Assembly (NCBI RefSeq): GCF_014596915.1
Contig: NZ_JACVWU010000021.1
Span: forward strand, 107,608 to 171,607
DNA: 64,000 nt
Source: Streptomyces sp. TRM68416
GTDB lineage: Bacteria > Actinomycetota > Actinomycetes > Streptomycetales > Streptomycetaceae
Direction: 5' to 3'
Every line of letters starts with the position of its first letter. Position 1 is the stretch's first letter. The position numbers and the translations under genes are program-made. Positions 17,445 through 25,972 of the stretch are shown one piece after another. The notes beneath the pieces were generated by a model. The model was not told where the DNA came from. It ran no database searches and saw only the letters and a program-made list of their open reading frames with translations.

Positions 17445-18214
17445 GCACCGACGTCCCCAACCCGTGGCTGCGCGGCTACTTCCCCCGGCCCGGAGCCACG
17501 CGGCGCATCGTGTTCTTTCCGCACGGCGGAGGAGCGGCGAGCTTCTACCGCCCGCTGGTGCGCGACCTGCCCGAGGACGTCGAGGGCATCGTGGTGCAGT
17601 ACCCCGGCCGGGAGGACCGCCTGGGCGAGCCCTGCTGCACCGACATGCCCGGCCTGGTGGAGCCGCTGGCGAAGGCGCTGACCGACCTGGACGACAGGCC
17701 GGTGTGGTTCTTCGGGCACAGCATGGGCGCCTCCGTCGCGCACGAGGTGACCCGGCTGCTCGGCCCGGCGGGCGAGGCGCTCCCGGAGCGGCTGATCGTC
17801 TCCGGCCGTCCGGGACCCGCCCGGCAGCACCCGGACGACAAGCACCTGGACGACGGGCGGCTGTGGGCCGACGTGTGCCAACTGGGTGGCACAGACGCAC
17901 GGTTGCTTCAGTTGCCGGGCCTGCGCGAGATGCTGCTGCCGGTGCTCCGCGCCGACTACCGCCTGGTGGGCGGCTACCGTCCCGGGGCCGGCCGCGACCT
18001 CTCGGTGCCGGTGAGCGTCTGCTACGGCACCGAGGACCCCGAGGTGGACGCGGCGGACGCGGCGGCGTGGGCGGAGGCCACCTCGGCACCCACCGACGTG
18101 ACCGAGTTCCCCGGCGGCCACTTCTATCTGCGCACCGGCCACGACACCTTGACGCACTGGCTGGCCGGACGGCTGGACGACCGCACCGACCCCGCGGGAA
18201 GGAACCGAGGATGA
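17441..18214 (+). CDS. Type II thioesterase
   Basis: A 257-residue alpha/beta-hydrolase of the external thioesterase family that clears misloaded or stalled groups from carrier domains. The catalytic triad is visible: Ser in FFGHSMGAS near residue 90, Asp in YGTEDPEVD near 195 and His in PGGHFYLR near 227. The N-terminus has the typical IVFFPHGGGAASFYRPL and YPGREDRLGEP. ATG 17441 overlaps the imide reductase stop, and the stop overlaps the next ATG (ATGA). The position inside the NRPS operon supports an editing role. Confidence 0.92.
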   Translation: MSTDVPNPWLRGYFPRPGATRRIVFFPHGGGAASFYRPLVRDLPEDVEGIVVQYPGREDRLGEPCCTDMPGLVEPLAKALTDLDDRPVWFFGHSMGASVAHEVTRLLGPAGEALPERLIVSGRPGPARQHPDDKHLDDGRLWADVCQLGGTDARLLQLPGLREMLLPVLRADYRLVGGYRPGAGRDLSVPVSVCYGTEDPEVDAADAAAWAEATSAPTDVTEFPGGHFYLRTGHDTLTHWLAGRLDDRTDPAGRNRG

Positions 18215-18849
18215 TCGTACGACCCGTCGTGGAGAAGTACGCCGAGGAGGCCTCCTCCCCCGCGCCGCCCTGGCTGGCCGACCTGGTCACCGAGACGGAG
18301 GCTGAGACGGATCTGCCGGCCATGATGGTGGGGAGCCTGGAGGGCGAGTTCCTGGCCTCCCTGGTGTTCGCCCTGCGGCCGCGCCGCATCCTGGAGATCG
18401 GCACCTTCACCGGCTACTCCGCGCTCTGCATGGCCCAGGCGATGCCGCGCGACGCCGAGCTGCACACCTGTGAACTGAGCCCGCTGCACGCCTCCATCGC
18501 GCGCAAGCACTTCGCGGCCTCCCCCTGGGCGGAGCGCATCCACCTGTGGGAGGGCCCGGCGCTTGCATCGGTCAGGGACCTGCCCGGACCCTTCGATCTG
18601 GTCTTCGTCGACGCCGACAAGCCCGGTTACGTCGACTACTACGAGGCGGTACTGCCGAAGCTGTCCCCGCACGGTCTGCTCCTGGCCGACAACGTCCTGC
18701 AGTTCGGGGGCGTCGCCAACGAGCGGGACCAGCAGCCCGACACCGTCGCGATGCGCGCGTTCAACGCGCATGTCGCGGCCGACCCCCGGGTGCGGCAGAG
18801 CGTGCTCACCGTGCGCGAGGGCGTGAGCGTCATCCGCCGGGTCGACTGA
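18211..18849 (+). CDS. Caffeoyl-CoA-type O-methyltransferase
   Basis: A 212-residue SAM-dependent O-methyltransferase of the cation-dependent caffeoyl-CoA/catechol family. Motif I is ILEIGTFTGYSALCMAQA, and the metal/SAM region is FDLVFVDADKPGYVDYYEAV followed by LLADNVL. It is the last gene of the core operon and overlaps the thioesterase by ATGA. Family members methylate vicinal or phenolic hydroxyls, so the aryl hydroxyl of the product or a catechol precursor is a plausible target. O-methylation of a metal-binding phenol would weaken chelation, which makes the true target an interesting question. A 17-bp stem terminator follows. Confidence 0.85.
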   Translation: MIVRPVVEKYAEEASSPAPPWLADLVTETEAETDLPAMMVGSLEGEFLASLVFALRPRRILEIGTFTGYSALCMAQAMPRDAELHTCELSPLHASIARKHFAASPWAERIHLWEGPALASVRDLPGPFDLVFVDADKPGYVDYYEAVLPKLSPHGLLLADNVLQFGGVANERDQQPDTVAMRAFNAHVAADPRVRQSVLTVREGVSVIRRVD

Positions 18850-18868
18850 ACCGGCCCGCGCGCACGTG

Positions 18869-18905
18869 ACGGCGCCCGGACCTCGTGACGAGGTCCGGGC
18901 GCCGT
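18869..18905. terminator. Bidirectional hairpin terminator
   Basis: A perfect 17-bp stem (18869-18885 with 18889-18905) and a 3-nt TGA loop lies between the convergent methyltransferase and oxidase genes. It probably ends both the NRPS operon and the minus-strand oxidase transcript. Confidence 0.85.
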
Positions 18906-18926
18906 CGTGCGAGGGGCCCGCCCGGT

Positions 18927-20306
18927 TCAGCTCGCGGGCTTGATGTTGTTGTTCGTGTGGAAGAAGTTCTCGGGGTCGTAGACGGCCTTGATCCGGGTCA
19001 GCCGCTCGTAGTTGGCGCCGTAGGCGTCCTCGATGCGCTCGGCGGAGTCCGCGCCCAGGTGGTTGGCGTAGACCGCGCCGGTGGTGTGCGGCAGGAGTTC
19101 GGCGTACACCTTCTCCGTCCACTCGACGGCCTCCTCGTCCTTGGCCGGGTCGGTCCAGGAGGTGAGGATGCTGGTCAGGTAGCCCTCGCGGTGCAGGAAG
19201 GGCGTCTCGGAGGCCGGGACGTTCGACATCACCCCGCCCATCAGGCCGCCGCCGACCAGGCTCCGCTCGGACGGGGCGTTGACGAACCCGTCGGCGAGGA
19301 TCTGGAGCGGCTCGTCGCGCAGTTCGGGCAGCAGGAAGGAGCGCGGGTAGTACCGGTGGCCGGCGACGGTGTTCTCGTCGAGCATCCGCTGCACGGCCAC
19401 GTACGGCATCAGGCCGCAGTGGTCCAGGAGCGCGCCGGTGCCCAGGCCGCGCATCTGGCCGATCAGCTCCTCGGTGGAGTCGTCGGGGGCGGCGTGCACG
19501 AATCCCAGGCCGATCGCCGGTGCGCCGCCCGGAGCGGTGAGGAAGGCGAAGGAGGTGGTCAGTTCGTCGGGGGCGGTCCGGTTGAACTCGTCGAGTCGGC
19601 GGGCCACGTCCACCGTCTGGTCGATGGGGAAGGCGAGCAGTCCCGCCATGCAGTCGCCCTGCGGGTACAGGTCGAACTCGAAGCGGGTGGCCACGCCGAA
19701 GTTGCCGCCGCCGCCCCGGATCGCCCAGAACAGGTCGGGGTGGTCCTCGGCGGTGGTGGTCACCAGCCGGCCGTCGGCGAGGACGATGTCGGCGGAGACC
19801 AGGTTGTCCACCAGCAGACCCCGGTAGCGGGCGAGCCAGCCGAGGCCGCCGCCGAGCGTGAGACCTCCGATGCCGATGTAGGACTCCTGGGAGCCGGTGA
19901 CGGCGAGCCCGAAGCTGGTGGTCTCGGCGTCGACGTCGCCCTGTTCCAGGCCGGGCTGGACGACCATGCGGCGGTTGGCGGGGTCGACGCGGATGCCGCG
20001 CAGCCGGGAGGTGTCGAGGAGCAGTCCGCCCTCGACGGTGCCGGTGCCGGCGAAGCAGTGGCCGCCGCCCTTGACGGCGAGTTCGATGTCGTTCTCCCGG
20101 GCGAAGTTGACGACCTTGACGACGTCGGAGGCGCCGTCCACCTGGACGATCACCCCCGGGCTCTTCTGGAAGTAGCCGTTCCAGATCTGCTTGCGCTCGT
20201 CGTAGTCGGCGTCCTGCGCGGTGATGATCCGGCCCCTGATCGCCTCACCCAGCTCCGCGAGCCTGGATTCCGGGACGGCCGTACCGGTCGCGGTGACGAG
20301 TTCCAC
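18927..20306 (-). CDS. FAD-linked oxidase, BBE-like
   Basis: A 459-residue berberine-bridge-enzyme-like flavoprotein. The FAD-binding PP-loop region reads AVKGGGHCFAGTG, whose His is the usual site of covalent flavin attachment. GLTLGGGLGWLARYRGLLVDNL and FWAIRGGGGNFGVATRF are typical of the fold, and the C-terminus has the BBE-like YDPENFFHTNNNI. I see no clear second cysteine for bicovalent flavin. Such enzymes oxidise alcohols, amines or form rings in secondary metabolism; here ring aromatisation or a tailoring oxidation is possible but unproven. GTG 20306 has AAGGAGG six bases upstream. The gene diverges from the VOC gene. Confidence 0.85.
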   Translation of the reverse strand: MELVTATGTAVPESRLAELGEAIRGRIITAQDADYDERKQIWNGYFQKSPGVIVQVDGASDVVKVVNFARENDIELAVKGGGHCFAGTGTVEGGLLLDTSRLRGIRVDPANRRMVVQPGLEQGDVDAETTSFGLAVTGSQESYIGIGGLTLGGGLGWLARYRGLLVDNLVSADIVLADGRLVTTTAEDHPDLFWAIRGGGGNFGVATRFEFDLYPQGDCMAGLLAFPIDQTVDVARRLDEFNRTAPDELTTSFAFLTAPGGAPAIGLGFVHAAPDDSTEELIGQMRGLGTGALLDHCGLMPYVAVQRMLDENTVAGHRYYPRSFLLPELRDEPLQILADGFVNAPSERSLVGGGLMGGVMSNVPASETPFLHREGYLTSILTSWTDPAKDEEAVEWTEKVYAELLPHTTGAVYANHLGADSAERIEDAYGANYERLTRIKAVYDPENFFHTNNNIKPAS

Positions 20307-20409
20307 GTCAGTCCTCCTTCGGGGTAGGCGAGTTCGGCCGGCGCACGCTCGCGCGCAAGGAGGCCGATGCGAGGAGAACGTACGGCCGCCGAAGGGCCCG
20401 CGACGCGGG

Positions 20410-20427
20410 GGTGAAAGAGGCCGGAAA
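20410..20427. promoter_or_regulatory. 11-bp-spaced heptamers before the VOC gene
   Basis: GGTGAAA (20410-20416) and CCGGAAA (20421-20427) are 11 bp apart in the divergent region between the oxidase and the VOC gene. A TACGCT hexamer (20456-20461) follows 28 bp downstream and 7 nt before ATG 20469, repeating the layout seen before the NRPS operon. The second unit matches poorly, so this is a weak candidate operator. Confidence 0.3.
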
Positions 20428-20468
20428 GGCCCCCGGGACCGGGGAGAGTGCTGGTTACGCTGGCGCAC

Positions 20469-20819
20469 ATGTCTGCACTCCGCGCGATGCCGCTGCTCAC
20501 GGTGAGTGATCTCGATTCCGCTGTGGAAGCCCATGTCCGGGTCACCGGAATGGAAGTGATCATGAATCACGGCTGGATCGTCACCCTCGCCCCGCCGTCC
20601 GACCACTCCGTACAGGTCAGCCTGATCACCAAGGACCCCACCGGGCCGGTGAACCCGGCCGCCTCGATCGAGGTGGAGGACCTGGACGCGGCGCTCGAAG
20701 GCGCCCGCGCCGCCGGTCTGGAGATCCTGTACGGGCCCGCGGAGGAGGAGTGGGGCGTACGGCGCTTCTTCTACCGGGACCACGACGGCAACGTCGTCAA
20801 CGTCCTCGCCCATCTCTGA
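20469..20819 (+). CDS. VOC (glyoxalase/bleomycin-resistance) family protein
   Basis: A 116-residue single-domain vicinal-oxygen-chelate protein. It has a beta-alpha-beta repeat pattern, with LLTVSDLDSAVEAHVR at the start and FFYRDHDGNVVNVLAHL at the end, the usual closing strand of the family. Members include small-molecule binding self-protection proteins and metal-dependent enzymes; the sequence does not decide which. ATG 20469 has no Shine-Dalgarno, but a -10-like TACGCT ends 7 nt before it, which would suit a leaderless transcript. The stop is 5 bp from the next gene, so both are probably co-transcribed. Confidence 0.8.
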   Translation: MSALRAMPLLTVSDLDSAVEAHVRVTGMEVIMNHGWIVTLAPPSDHSVQVSLITKDPTGPVNPAASIEVEDLDAALEGARAAGLEILYGPAEEEWGVRRFFYRDHDGNVVNVLAHL

Positions 20820-20824
20820 CCGCC

Positions 20825-22006
20825 ATGGCCCCCGCCTTCCGCAACCCCTCCCCCGCCCGCCCCGGCCTCGGCGCGCCGCCCGACCGGCGGGGCAGGCCCG
20901 CCGCGGACGCGGCGGACTCCGCGCAGGCGTTCTCCCTCAAGCTCTTCGGCGCCGGGCTCGCCTCCGCCGAGCTGATGACCTGTTACCTGGGCCTGGAACT
21001 GGGCCTGTACGAAGCGCTGCGCCGCACCGGCCCCGCCACGGCCGCACAGGTGGCGCGGGCGAGCGGCCTCGACGCCCGGATGGTCCGGGAGTGGCTGGAG
21101 CAGCAGACCTGCGCCGGGGTTCTGACCGTCGACGCGCCCGAGGCGCGGCCGCAGGACCGGCGGTTCGCGCTGCCGCCCGCCCACGCGGAGGCGCTGCTCG
21201 ACGCCGACAGCCCGAACTGGATCGCCCCGCTGGTGGTGATGCCCATCGGCGGCATGGCGGCCGTCCTGCCGCAGCTGGTGGAGGCCTACCGCGGTCGCCG
21301 GGGCCTGCCGTACGCGGCCTACGGCGAGGCCCTGCGCGGAGGCCAGGCGGGTCTGAACCGCGGTGTCTTCGAGCACCACCTGCCCGGCTGGATCGGCCGC
21401 CACCTGCCCGACATCGACGCCCGGCTGCGGGTGCCGGGCAGCAGCATCGCCGACGTGGCGTGCGGCTCCGGGCTCTCCACGCTGGCGCTGGCCCGTATGT
21501 TCCCCGACGCCGAGGTGCATGGGATCGACCTGGACGAGGCGTCGGTCAGGGACGCCGAGGCGAACCTCGCCGCCGCCGACCCCGCGGAGGGGCTGGCCGA
21601 CCGGGTCCGCTTCCGTGCCGGGGACGCCGGCGCTGCGGGGGCGGCCGGGGCGGCGGGGTACACCCTGGTGTGCGTGTTCGACGCCCTGCACGACATGTCG
21701 GCGCCGGTGGACGTGCTGCGGGCGTGCCGCCGTCTGATGGCGCCCGGAGGTGCGGTGCTGCTGATGGAACCGTCCGTCGGCGAGCGGTTCACCCCGGCGG
21801 CGCCGGACAGCGAGCGCTTCCACTACGCGGTCAGCGTGCTGCACTGCCTGCCGGTCGGGATGAGCCGGACGCCGAGCGCGGCCACGGGCACGGTGATGCG
21901 GCCGGAGACCGTGCGCGCATACGCCGCCGAGGCAGGCCTGGACACCCGGGTGATCGACGTGGGACACCCGTTCCACCGGCTGTACCGGCTCACGGACCGG
22001 CGCTGA
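20825..22006 (+). CDS. SAM-dependent methyltransferase with N-terminal winged-helix domain
   Basis: A 393-residue methyltransferase. Residues about 40 to 120 form a winged-helix-like domain (YLGLELGLYEALRRTGPATAAQVARASGL) as in the Rv2258c-like family. The catalytic domain has motif I IADVACGSGLSTLALARMFP, acidic loop VHGIDLDEASV, and FDALHDMSAP. It follows the VOC gene by 5 bp. Family members methylate small molecules; target and position are unknown here. It is a second free-standing methyltransferase in the cluster besides the O-methyltransferase at 18211 and the MT domain inside the terminal synthetase. Confidence 0.85.
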   Translation: MAPAFRNPSPARPGLGAPPDRRGRPAADAADSAQAFSLKLFGAGLASAELMTCYLGLELGLYEALRRTGPATAAQVARASGLDARMVREWLEQQTCAGVLTVDAPEARPQDRRFALPPAHAEALLDADSPNWIAPLVVMPIGGMAAVLPQLVEAYRGRRGLPYAAYGEALRGGQAGLNRGVFEHHLPGWIGRHLPDIDARLRVPGSSIADVACGSGLSTLALARMFPDAEVHGIDLDEASVRDAEANLAAADPAEGLADRVRFRAGDAGAAGAAGAAGYTLVCVFDALHDMSAPVDVLRACRRLMAPGGAVLLMEPSVGERFTPAAPDSERFHYAVSVLHCLPVGMSRTPSAATGTVMRPETVRAYAAEAGLDTRVIDVGHPFHRLYRLTDRR

Positions 22007-22020
22007 GACGGTACGACGAC

Positions 22021-22051
22021 GGCTCCCAGCCTCGATGAGGGGCTGGGAGCC
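22021..22051. terminator. Bidirectional hairpin terminator
   Basis: An 11-bp perfect stem, GGCTCCCAGCC with its complement at 22041-22051, and a 9-nt loop lies between the convergent methyltransferase and hydrolase genes. Confidence 0.8.
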
Positions 22052-22068
22052 TGCGCGTCGCGGGGAGG

Positions 22069-22938
22069 TCAGCCTGCCTCCGTCTCCTCCCCGGAGGCCC
22101 GGCGCGAGCCGCGCGGGGTGCCGACCTTGCCGGAGCGCAGGTAGTCGGCGACCAGGGCGTTGACCTCGGTGGGCTTCTCCAGCAGGGAGGCGTGCCCGCA
22201 GTTGCGGATCTCGGTGTACTCGGCGGTCGGGATCAGGTCCGCCAGCTCGCGTGACAAGTGCCGGGGCGCGACGATGTCGTGCTCCATGCCCACGACGAGC
22301 AACGGCACCCGCACCGCGGCCACTTCCTCGTCGCTGGGCCGGAAGGCGGTGCTCGCCTCGGCGTGCCCGATGGCGCCGTGCCCGCCCGACTCCGCGAGGC
22401 CCGCCAGCCCGTCCAGGTAGGGCGCGATGAACTGGTCGCGGTTGAGCGCCCGCGGCCCGAACAGGTACATCGCCCGGAACGCGCCCTCCAGCAGGGCCGG
22501 CACCTTGTGCCCGTTCTTGAGCCGCTCCACCGCCTCGGCCTGGATGGCCTGCTGGAGCTTGCCCGGCTTCCAGGGGACGCCGATGAGCGCGGCGCGCTCG
22601 ATCAGGTCGGGGCGCTTCATCGCCAGCTCCAGCAGGATCATCGCGCCCACCGAGTAGCCGATGTAGGTGCAGGGGCCGAGCTCCAGGGCCTCGTTGAGGG
22701 CGGCCAGGTCCTGCCCGAGCAGTTCCACCGTGTACGGCGGCGGGGTCTCCTCCGAGGGGTGCACTCCGCGCAGGTCGAAGGTGACGACGCGGTATCCGGC
22801 CTTCGTCAGGTGCGGCACCTGCATGGTCTCGAACAGGGAGGCCTGGTGCTGTCCGGGCACGAGCACGACCACGGGGCCGTCCTCGGGACCGTAGATGTCG
22901 TAGCTCAGCGTGACGTCCGTGGGCAGGGTGACTTTCAT
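22069..22938 (-). CDS. Alpha/beta hydrolase
   Basis: A 289-residue alpha/beta-hydrolase with a complete triad: nucleophile Ser in YIGYSVGAMILLE near residue 96, Asp in VVGMEHDIVAP near 219, and His in NCGHASLLEKP near 249. An oxyanion-region VLVPGQHQASLFE follows the first strand. It is the last gene of a minus-strand operon that starts with the AMP ligase at 28959. Possible roles are hydrolytic release, ester or lactone cleavage, or intracellular recovery of the metal from an imported complex. GAAGGGA precedes the ATG. Confidence 0.85.
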   Translation of the reverse strand: MKVTLPTDVTLSYDIYGPEDGPVVVLVPGQHQASLFETMQVPHLTKAGYRVVTFDLRGVHPSEETPPPYTVELLGQDLAALNEALELGPCTYIGYSVGAMILLELAMKRPDLIERAALIGVPWKPGKLQQAIQAEAVERLKNGHKVPALLEGAFRAMYLFGPRALNRDQFIAPYLDGLAGLAESGGHGAIGHAEASTAFRPSDEEVAAVRVPLLVVGMEHDIVAPRHLSRELADLIPTAEYTEIRNCGHASLLEKPTEVNALVADYLRSGKVGTPRGSRRASGEETEAG

Positions 22939-22959
22939 GGGGTTCCCTTCTGTGGGCGC

Positions 22960-24324
22960 TCAGCCGGTGACCAGGCGCTCGAAGTCCTGGCGGGTGGGTC
23001 CGACGTGGTCGCGCCGGAGGTCGGGGTGCTCGCGCAGGAACGCGAGAACCCGGCGGGCCACCTTGCGGTCCCGCATCAGCTCGGCCGGGGTGAGCAGCAT
23101 GTGGTAGACGCGCTCGGCGGCGACGCGCACGTGCGCGTCGTCCTCACGCAGGACCGCGAGGGCGGTCAGGACGCGCGCGGTCAGCGAGTCGTCGTGTGCC
23201 CCGCCCGCGAGTTCGGCGAGCCGGGCGGCGTCGGTGGCGACCTGCTGCTCGAACCAGAGCCCCAGGCACTCCTCGGTGGCCTCGTGGGTTTCCAGGGCCC
23301 ACTGGGCCGGGTCCTGGTCGAGGCGGCCGAGTCGGTCGGCGACGGTCCTGGCGTGCGCCAGGGCGAGGGACACACCGCGTCCGAAGGTGGGGTTGGTCTG
23401 TACGCAGGCGTCGCCGACCAGCGCGTACCCGGTGACCAGCGGGGTGCCGTCGGCGACCAGCGACCGGCGGCGGTTCTCCAGGCCGGCCATGGGCAGCGGC
23501 CCGCCGACCGGCGTGGCTCCGTCGAGCCAGTCGCGCACCGGAGCCACGCTCTCCAGGAACCGCAGATAGACCGGGAGTTGCAGGAGCCTGGTCCGGACGG
23601 GGTCGTGGGAGGAGACGGTGGTCGACAGGTGGAAGCGGCCGTTGTCGCCGGGGAAGGCCAGCACGGTGGCGAAGTCGAGTTCGTGCACCACCGGGGCCCG
23701 CAGCGACGGGAACCGGCAGCCCGGCGCCAGCGCGAACTCCTGGGCGATGTAGGAGAACCCGCAGGACTGGACGGTCTCGCGGGGCGGGGCGGCGCCGATC
23801 TCGGTGAGCCAGGCGGCCACCGGGGACCGGCGGCCGGTGGCGTCCAGCACCACGTCGGCGGCCAGGTCACCGCTCTCGGCGAGGCGCACCCCGGACACCT
23901 GGGGGACTCCGTACGGTGCCGGACCGCTCAGCAGGCCGGTGGCCCGGTCGCGCAGGAGGGTGACCGCGGGGTCGGCCGCGGCCCGGCGGCGCAGCGCGGC
24001 CTCGAAGACCAGGCGGCGGCTGAGCAGGCCGAGGTCGTCGCCGCCGGTGTCCAGGGGCACGGCGACCGCACCGCGGCCGGTCAGCTCCGCCAGCACGTCG
24101 GGGCATTCGGCGCGCAGCACCCCGATGCCCAGCCCCAGCAGGGCGTGCCCCTGGCGGGCGTGCGGCACGCCGCGCCGCTCCCAGTCGGCCACCTCGGTGT
24201 GGGCGCCGCCCTCGGGGGGCGGGCCGTCCCGTTCGACGAGCGTGACCCGGTGTCCGCGGCGGGCGGCGAAGGCCGCGAGCCCGAGGCCGGCCACTCCCGC
24301 ACCCAGTACGACGATGTCGGCCAC
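22960..24324 (-). CDS. FAD-dependent monooxygenase/oxidoreductase
   Basis: A 454-residue flavoprotein. The N-terminus has the dinucleotide-binding motif VLGAGVAGLGLAAFAARRGHRVTLVERD, beginning at residue 5. The GD motif that closes over FAD reads YALVGDACVQTNPTFGRG near 310. LLSRRLVFEAALRRR near 100 is typical of group A oxygenases and epoxidases. I do not see the WxWxIP motif of flavin halogenases. GTG 24324 lies directly after the stop of the upstream permease, so the gene is in the same operon. It probably hydroxylates or epoxidises the acyl unit loaded by the ligase/ACP pair, but this is inference. Confidence 0.8.
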   Translation of the reverse strand: MADIVVLGAGVAGLGLAAFAARRGHRVTLVERDGPPPEGGAHTEVADWERRGVPHARQGHALLGLGIGVLRAECPDVLAELTGRGAVAVPLDTGGDDLGLLSRRLVFEAALRRRAAADPAVTLLRDRATGLLSGPAPYGVPQVSGVRLAESGDLAADVVLDATGRRSPVAAWLTEIGAAPPRETVQSCGFSYIAQEFALAPGCRFPSLRAPVVHELDFATVLAFPGDNGRFHLSTTVSSHDPVRTRLLQLPVYLRFLESVAPVRDWLDGATPVGGPLPMAGLENRRRSLVADGTPLVTGYALVGDACVQTNPTFGRGVSLALAHARTVADRLGRLDQDPAQWALETHEATEECLGLWFEQQVATDAARLAELAGGAHDDSLTARVLTALAVLREDDAHVRVAAERVYHMLLTPAELMRDRKVARRVLAFLREHPDLRRDHVGPTRQDFERLVTG

Positions 24325-24326
24325 GG

Positions 24327-25157
24327 TCAGCCGCGCTTCACGAGCATCGCGAACCGGCGCGTGGCGACGGCCGTGCAGACCGCCGTGACGCCCAGGGTCC
24401 AGGCAGCGGTCCCGAGCACCGGGGCGGTCAGTGCGCCTTGGTGGGAGAGCCCGGCGAGCGCGTCGGCCGCCAGCGAGACGGGGTTGACGCGCACCACCGG
24501 CTGGATCCGGTCCGGGAACGCCTCCAGCGGCACATAGCCGCTGGACATCAGGGTCAGCACGAGCGTGGGCATCTGCACGTAACGCACGATGATGCCGGGG
24601 TGCTGGGCGACGAGGGCGACGGCGACGGCCAGCGCGCTGCACATCATCCCGAACAGCGCCACGATCCCGAAGAAGCCGAGCGCCGCCAGCGGCCCCCGGG
24701 AGAACCGGAAGCCGACCGTGTGGGCGATGAGCGTGACCAGGACGGCCACCCCCATGATCCGTACGAAGTCGCCGCCGATGCGTCCGAGGACGTAGGCCCG
24801 CATGTCCAGCGGCATCGCCCGCAGCCGGTTGAAGACCCCGCTGCGGATGTCGCTCCACAGGGCGATCGCCGTGGTGAGGACGGAGGAGAACGCCGTGGTG
24901 AGCACGATCAGCGGGGCGAGCCGGCGCACGTAGTCGACGTCCTGGGTGTCGCGCACCAGCACGTCGAAGGCGGCCAGCAGCATGAAGAGCTGGAGCAGCG
25001 GGAAAGCGAGGGTGACGATGATCATCATCCGGTTGCGGACGAACTGGCGGAGCACCCGCCCGGCGATGACGACGGAGGCTCCGGCCAGCGTGGCCGGGGC
25101 GGGCGAGGGGGACGGCCGCACCGACGGTGCGGCCGTCCCCGGCGACTGCGCGGTCAT
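24327..25157 (-). CDS. ABC-2 type transporter permease (DrrB-like)
   Basis: A 276-residue membrane protein with about six hydrophobic segments, an N-terminal cytoplasmic Pro/Ala-rich tail, and the ABC-2 family segment SDIRSGVFNRLRAMPLDMRA after the second segment. It forms the membrane part of an exporter with the neighbouring permease and the ATPase at 25969. Its ATG overlaps the stop of the other permease (ATGA). The presence of two different permease genes suggests a heterodimer. The likely cargo is the cluster product, giving export and self-resistance. Confidence 0.88.
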   Translation of the reverse strand: MTAQSPGTAAPSVRPSPSPAPATLAGASVVIAGRVLRQFVRNRMMIIVTLAFPLLQLFMLLAAFDVLVRDTQDVDYVRRLAPLIVLTTAFSSVLTTAIALWSDIRSGVFNRLRAMPLDMRAYVLGRIGGDFVRIMGVAVLVTLIAHTVGFRFSRGPLAALGFFGIVALFGMMCSALAVAVALVAQHPGIIVRYVQMPTLVLTLMSSGYVPLEAFPDRIQPVVRVNPVSLAADALAGLSHQGALTAPVLGTAAWTLGVTAVCTAVATRRFAMLVKRG

Positions 25158-25972
25158 CGGATGGCCACCTTCCTGAAGGCGACGGTCGTGGTCCAGGAGA
25201 AGAGGGCGAGCAGGCCCGCCACCCAGGCGAGGCCGGGCAGCGTCGCGCCCCAGGTGAGGTCGGCGGTCGACAGGGCGCGCAGCGCGTCGATCACTCCGGA
25301 CACCGGGGAGGCGCTGACGACCGGCTGGAGCCAGCCGGGGAAGAGGTCCGCCTCGACGAAGCCGGTGGAGAGCACCAGCAGCGGCAGGTACGGCAGGTGG
25401 AGCACCGCGCTGAGCGCCTCCAGGTTGCGCAGGCGCAGCGCGATGGTGGCCGTGGCCAGCGACAGGGCCACGGTGAACGAGACAGCGAACAGGACGAAGC
25501 CGAGGGCGGCGAGCGCCCCGTGGTCGAAGCGGAAGCCCGCCAGGTACCCGGCGAGGACGAGGGCGAGGCTGGACAGCAGGCCTTGCAGCGCCACCACGGC
25601 CAGGTGCGCCAGGCTCATCGCGCGCATGTCGACGGGGCTGGTCAGCAGGCGGGAGAAGACGCCGCTGGAGCGGTCGGCGGCCAGGTCGGTGGCGCTGCCG
25701 ATGGCCACGAACATCAGCGCCTGGACCAGGACGGTGGGCGTGACGAAGCGGCCGAAGTCGATGCCGCGTTCGTCCAGCATCCCGGCGAAGGTGCAGTAGA
25801 AGATGGCGAAGAAGAGCAGCGGCTGCACCACGGTGGCCACCAGGCCCCCCCGGGAGAACGAGCGCACCCGCAACCGGTCGAAGAGCACCTGGAAGTCGTG
25901 CTGCCAGCCGGCCGGCCGGCCCGGGGGCGCCGGGGCGCCGGGCACCGCGGCGACGCCGGGCGTGGCGGTCAT
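25154..25972 (-). CDS. ABC-2 type transporter permease (DrrB-like)
   Basis: A 272-residue permease with about six membrane segments. The family motif reads DRSSGVFSRLLTSPVDMRAMSL. It resembles the neighbouring permease in layout but differs in sequence. Its start overlaps the ATPase stop and its stop overlaps the next permease start, both as ATGA, so the three exporter genes are made in fixed proportion. Confidence 0.88.
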   Translation of the reverse strand: MTATPGVAAVPGAPAPPGRPAGWQHDFQVLFDRLRVRSFSRGGLVATVVQPLLFFAIFYCTFAGMLDERGIDFGRFVTPTVLVQALMFVAIGSATDLAADRSSGVFSRLLTSPVDMRAMSLAHLAVVALQGLLSSLALVLAGYLAGFRFDHGALAALGFVLFAVSFTVALSLATATIALRLRNLEALSAVLHLPYLPLLVLSTGFVEADLFPGWLQPVVSASPVSGVIDALRALSTADLTWGATLPGLAWVAGLLALFSWTTTVAFRKVAIR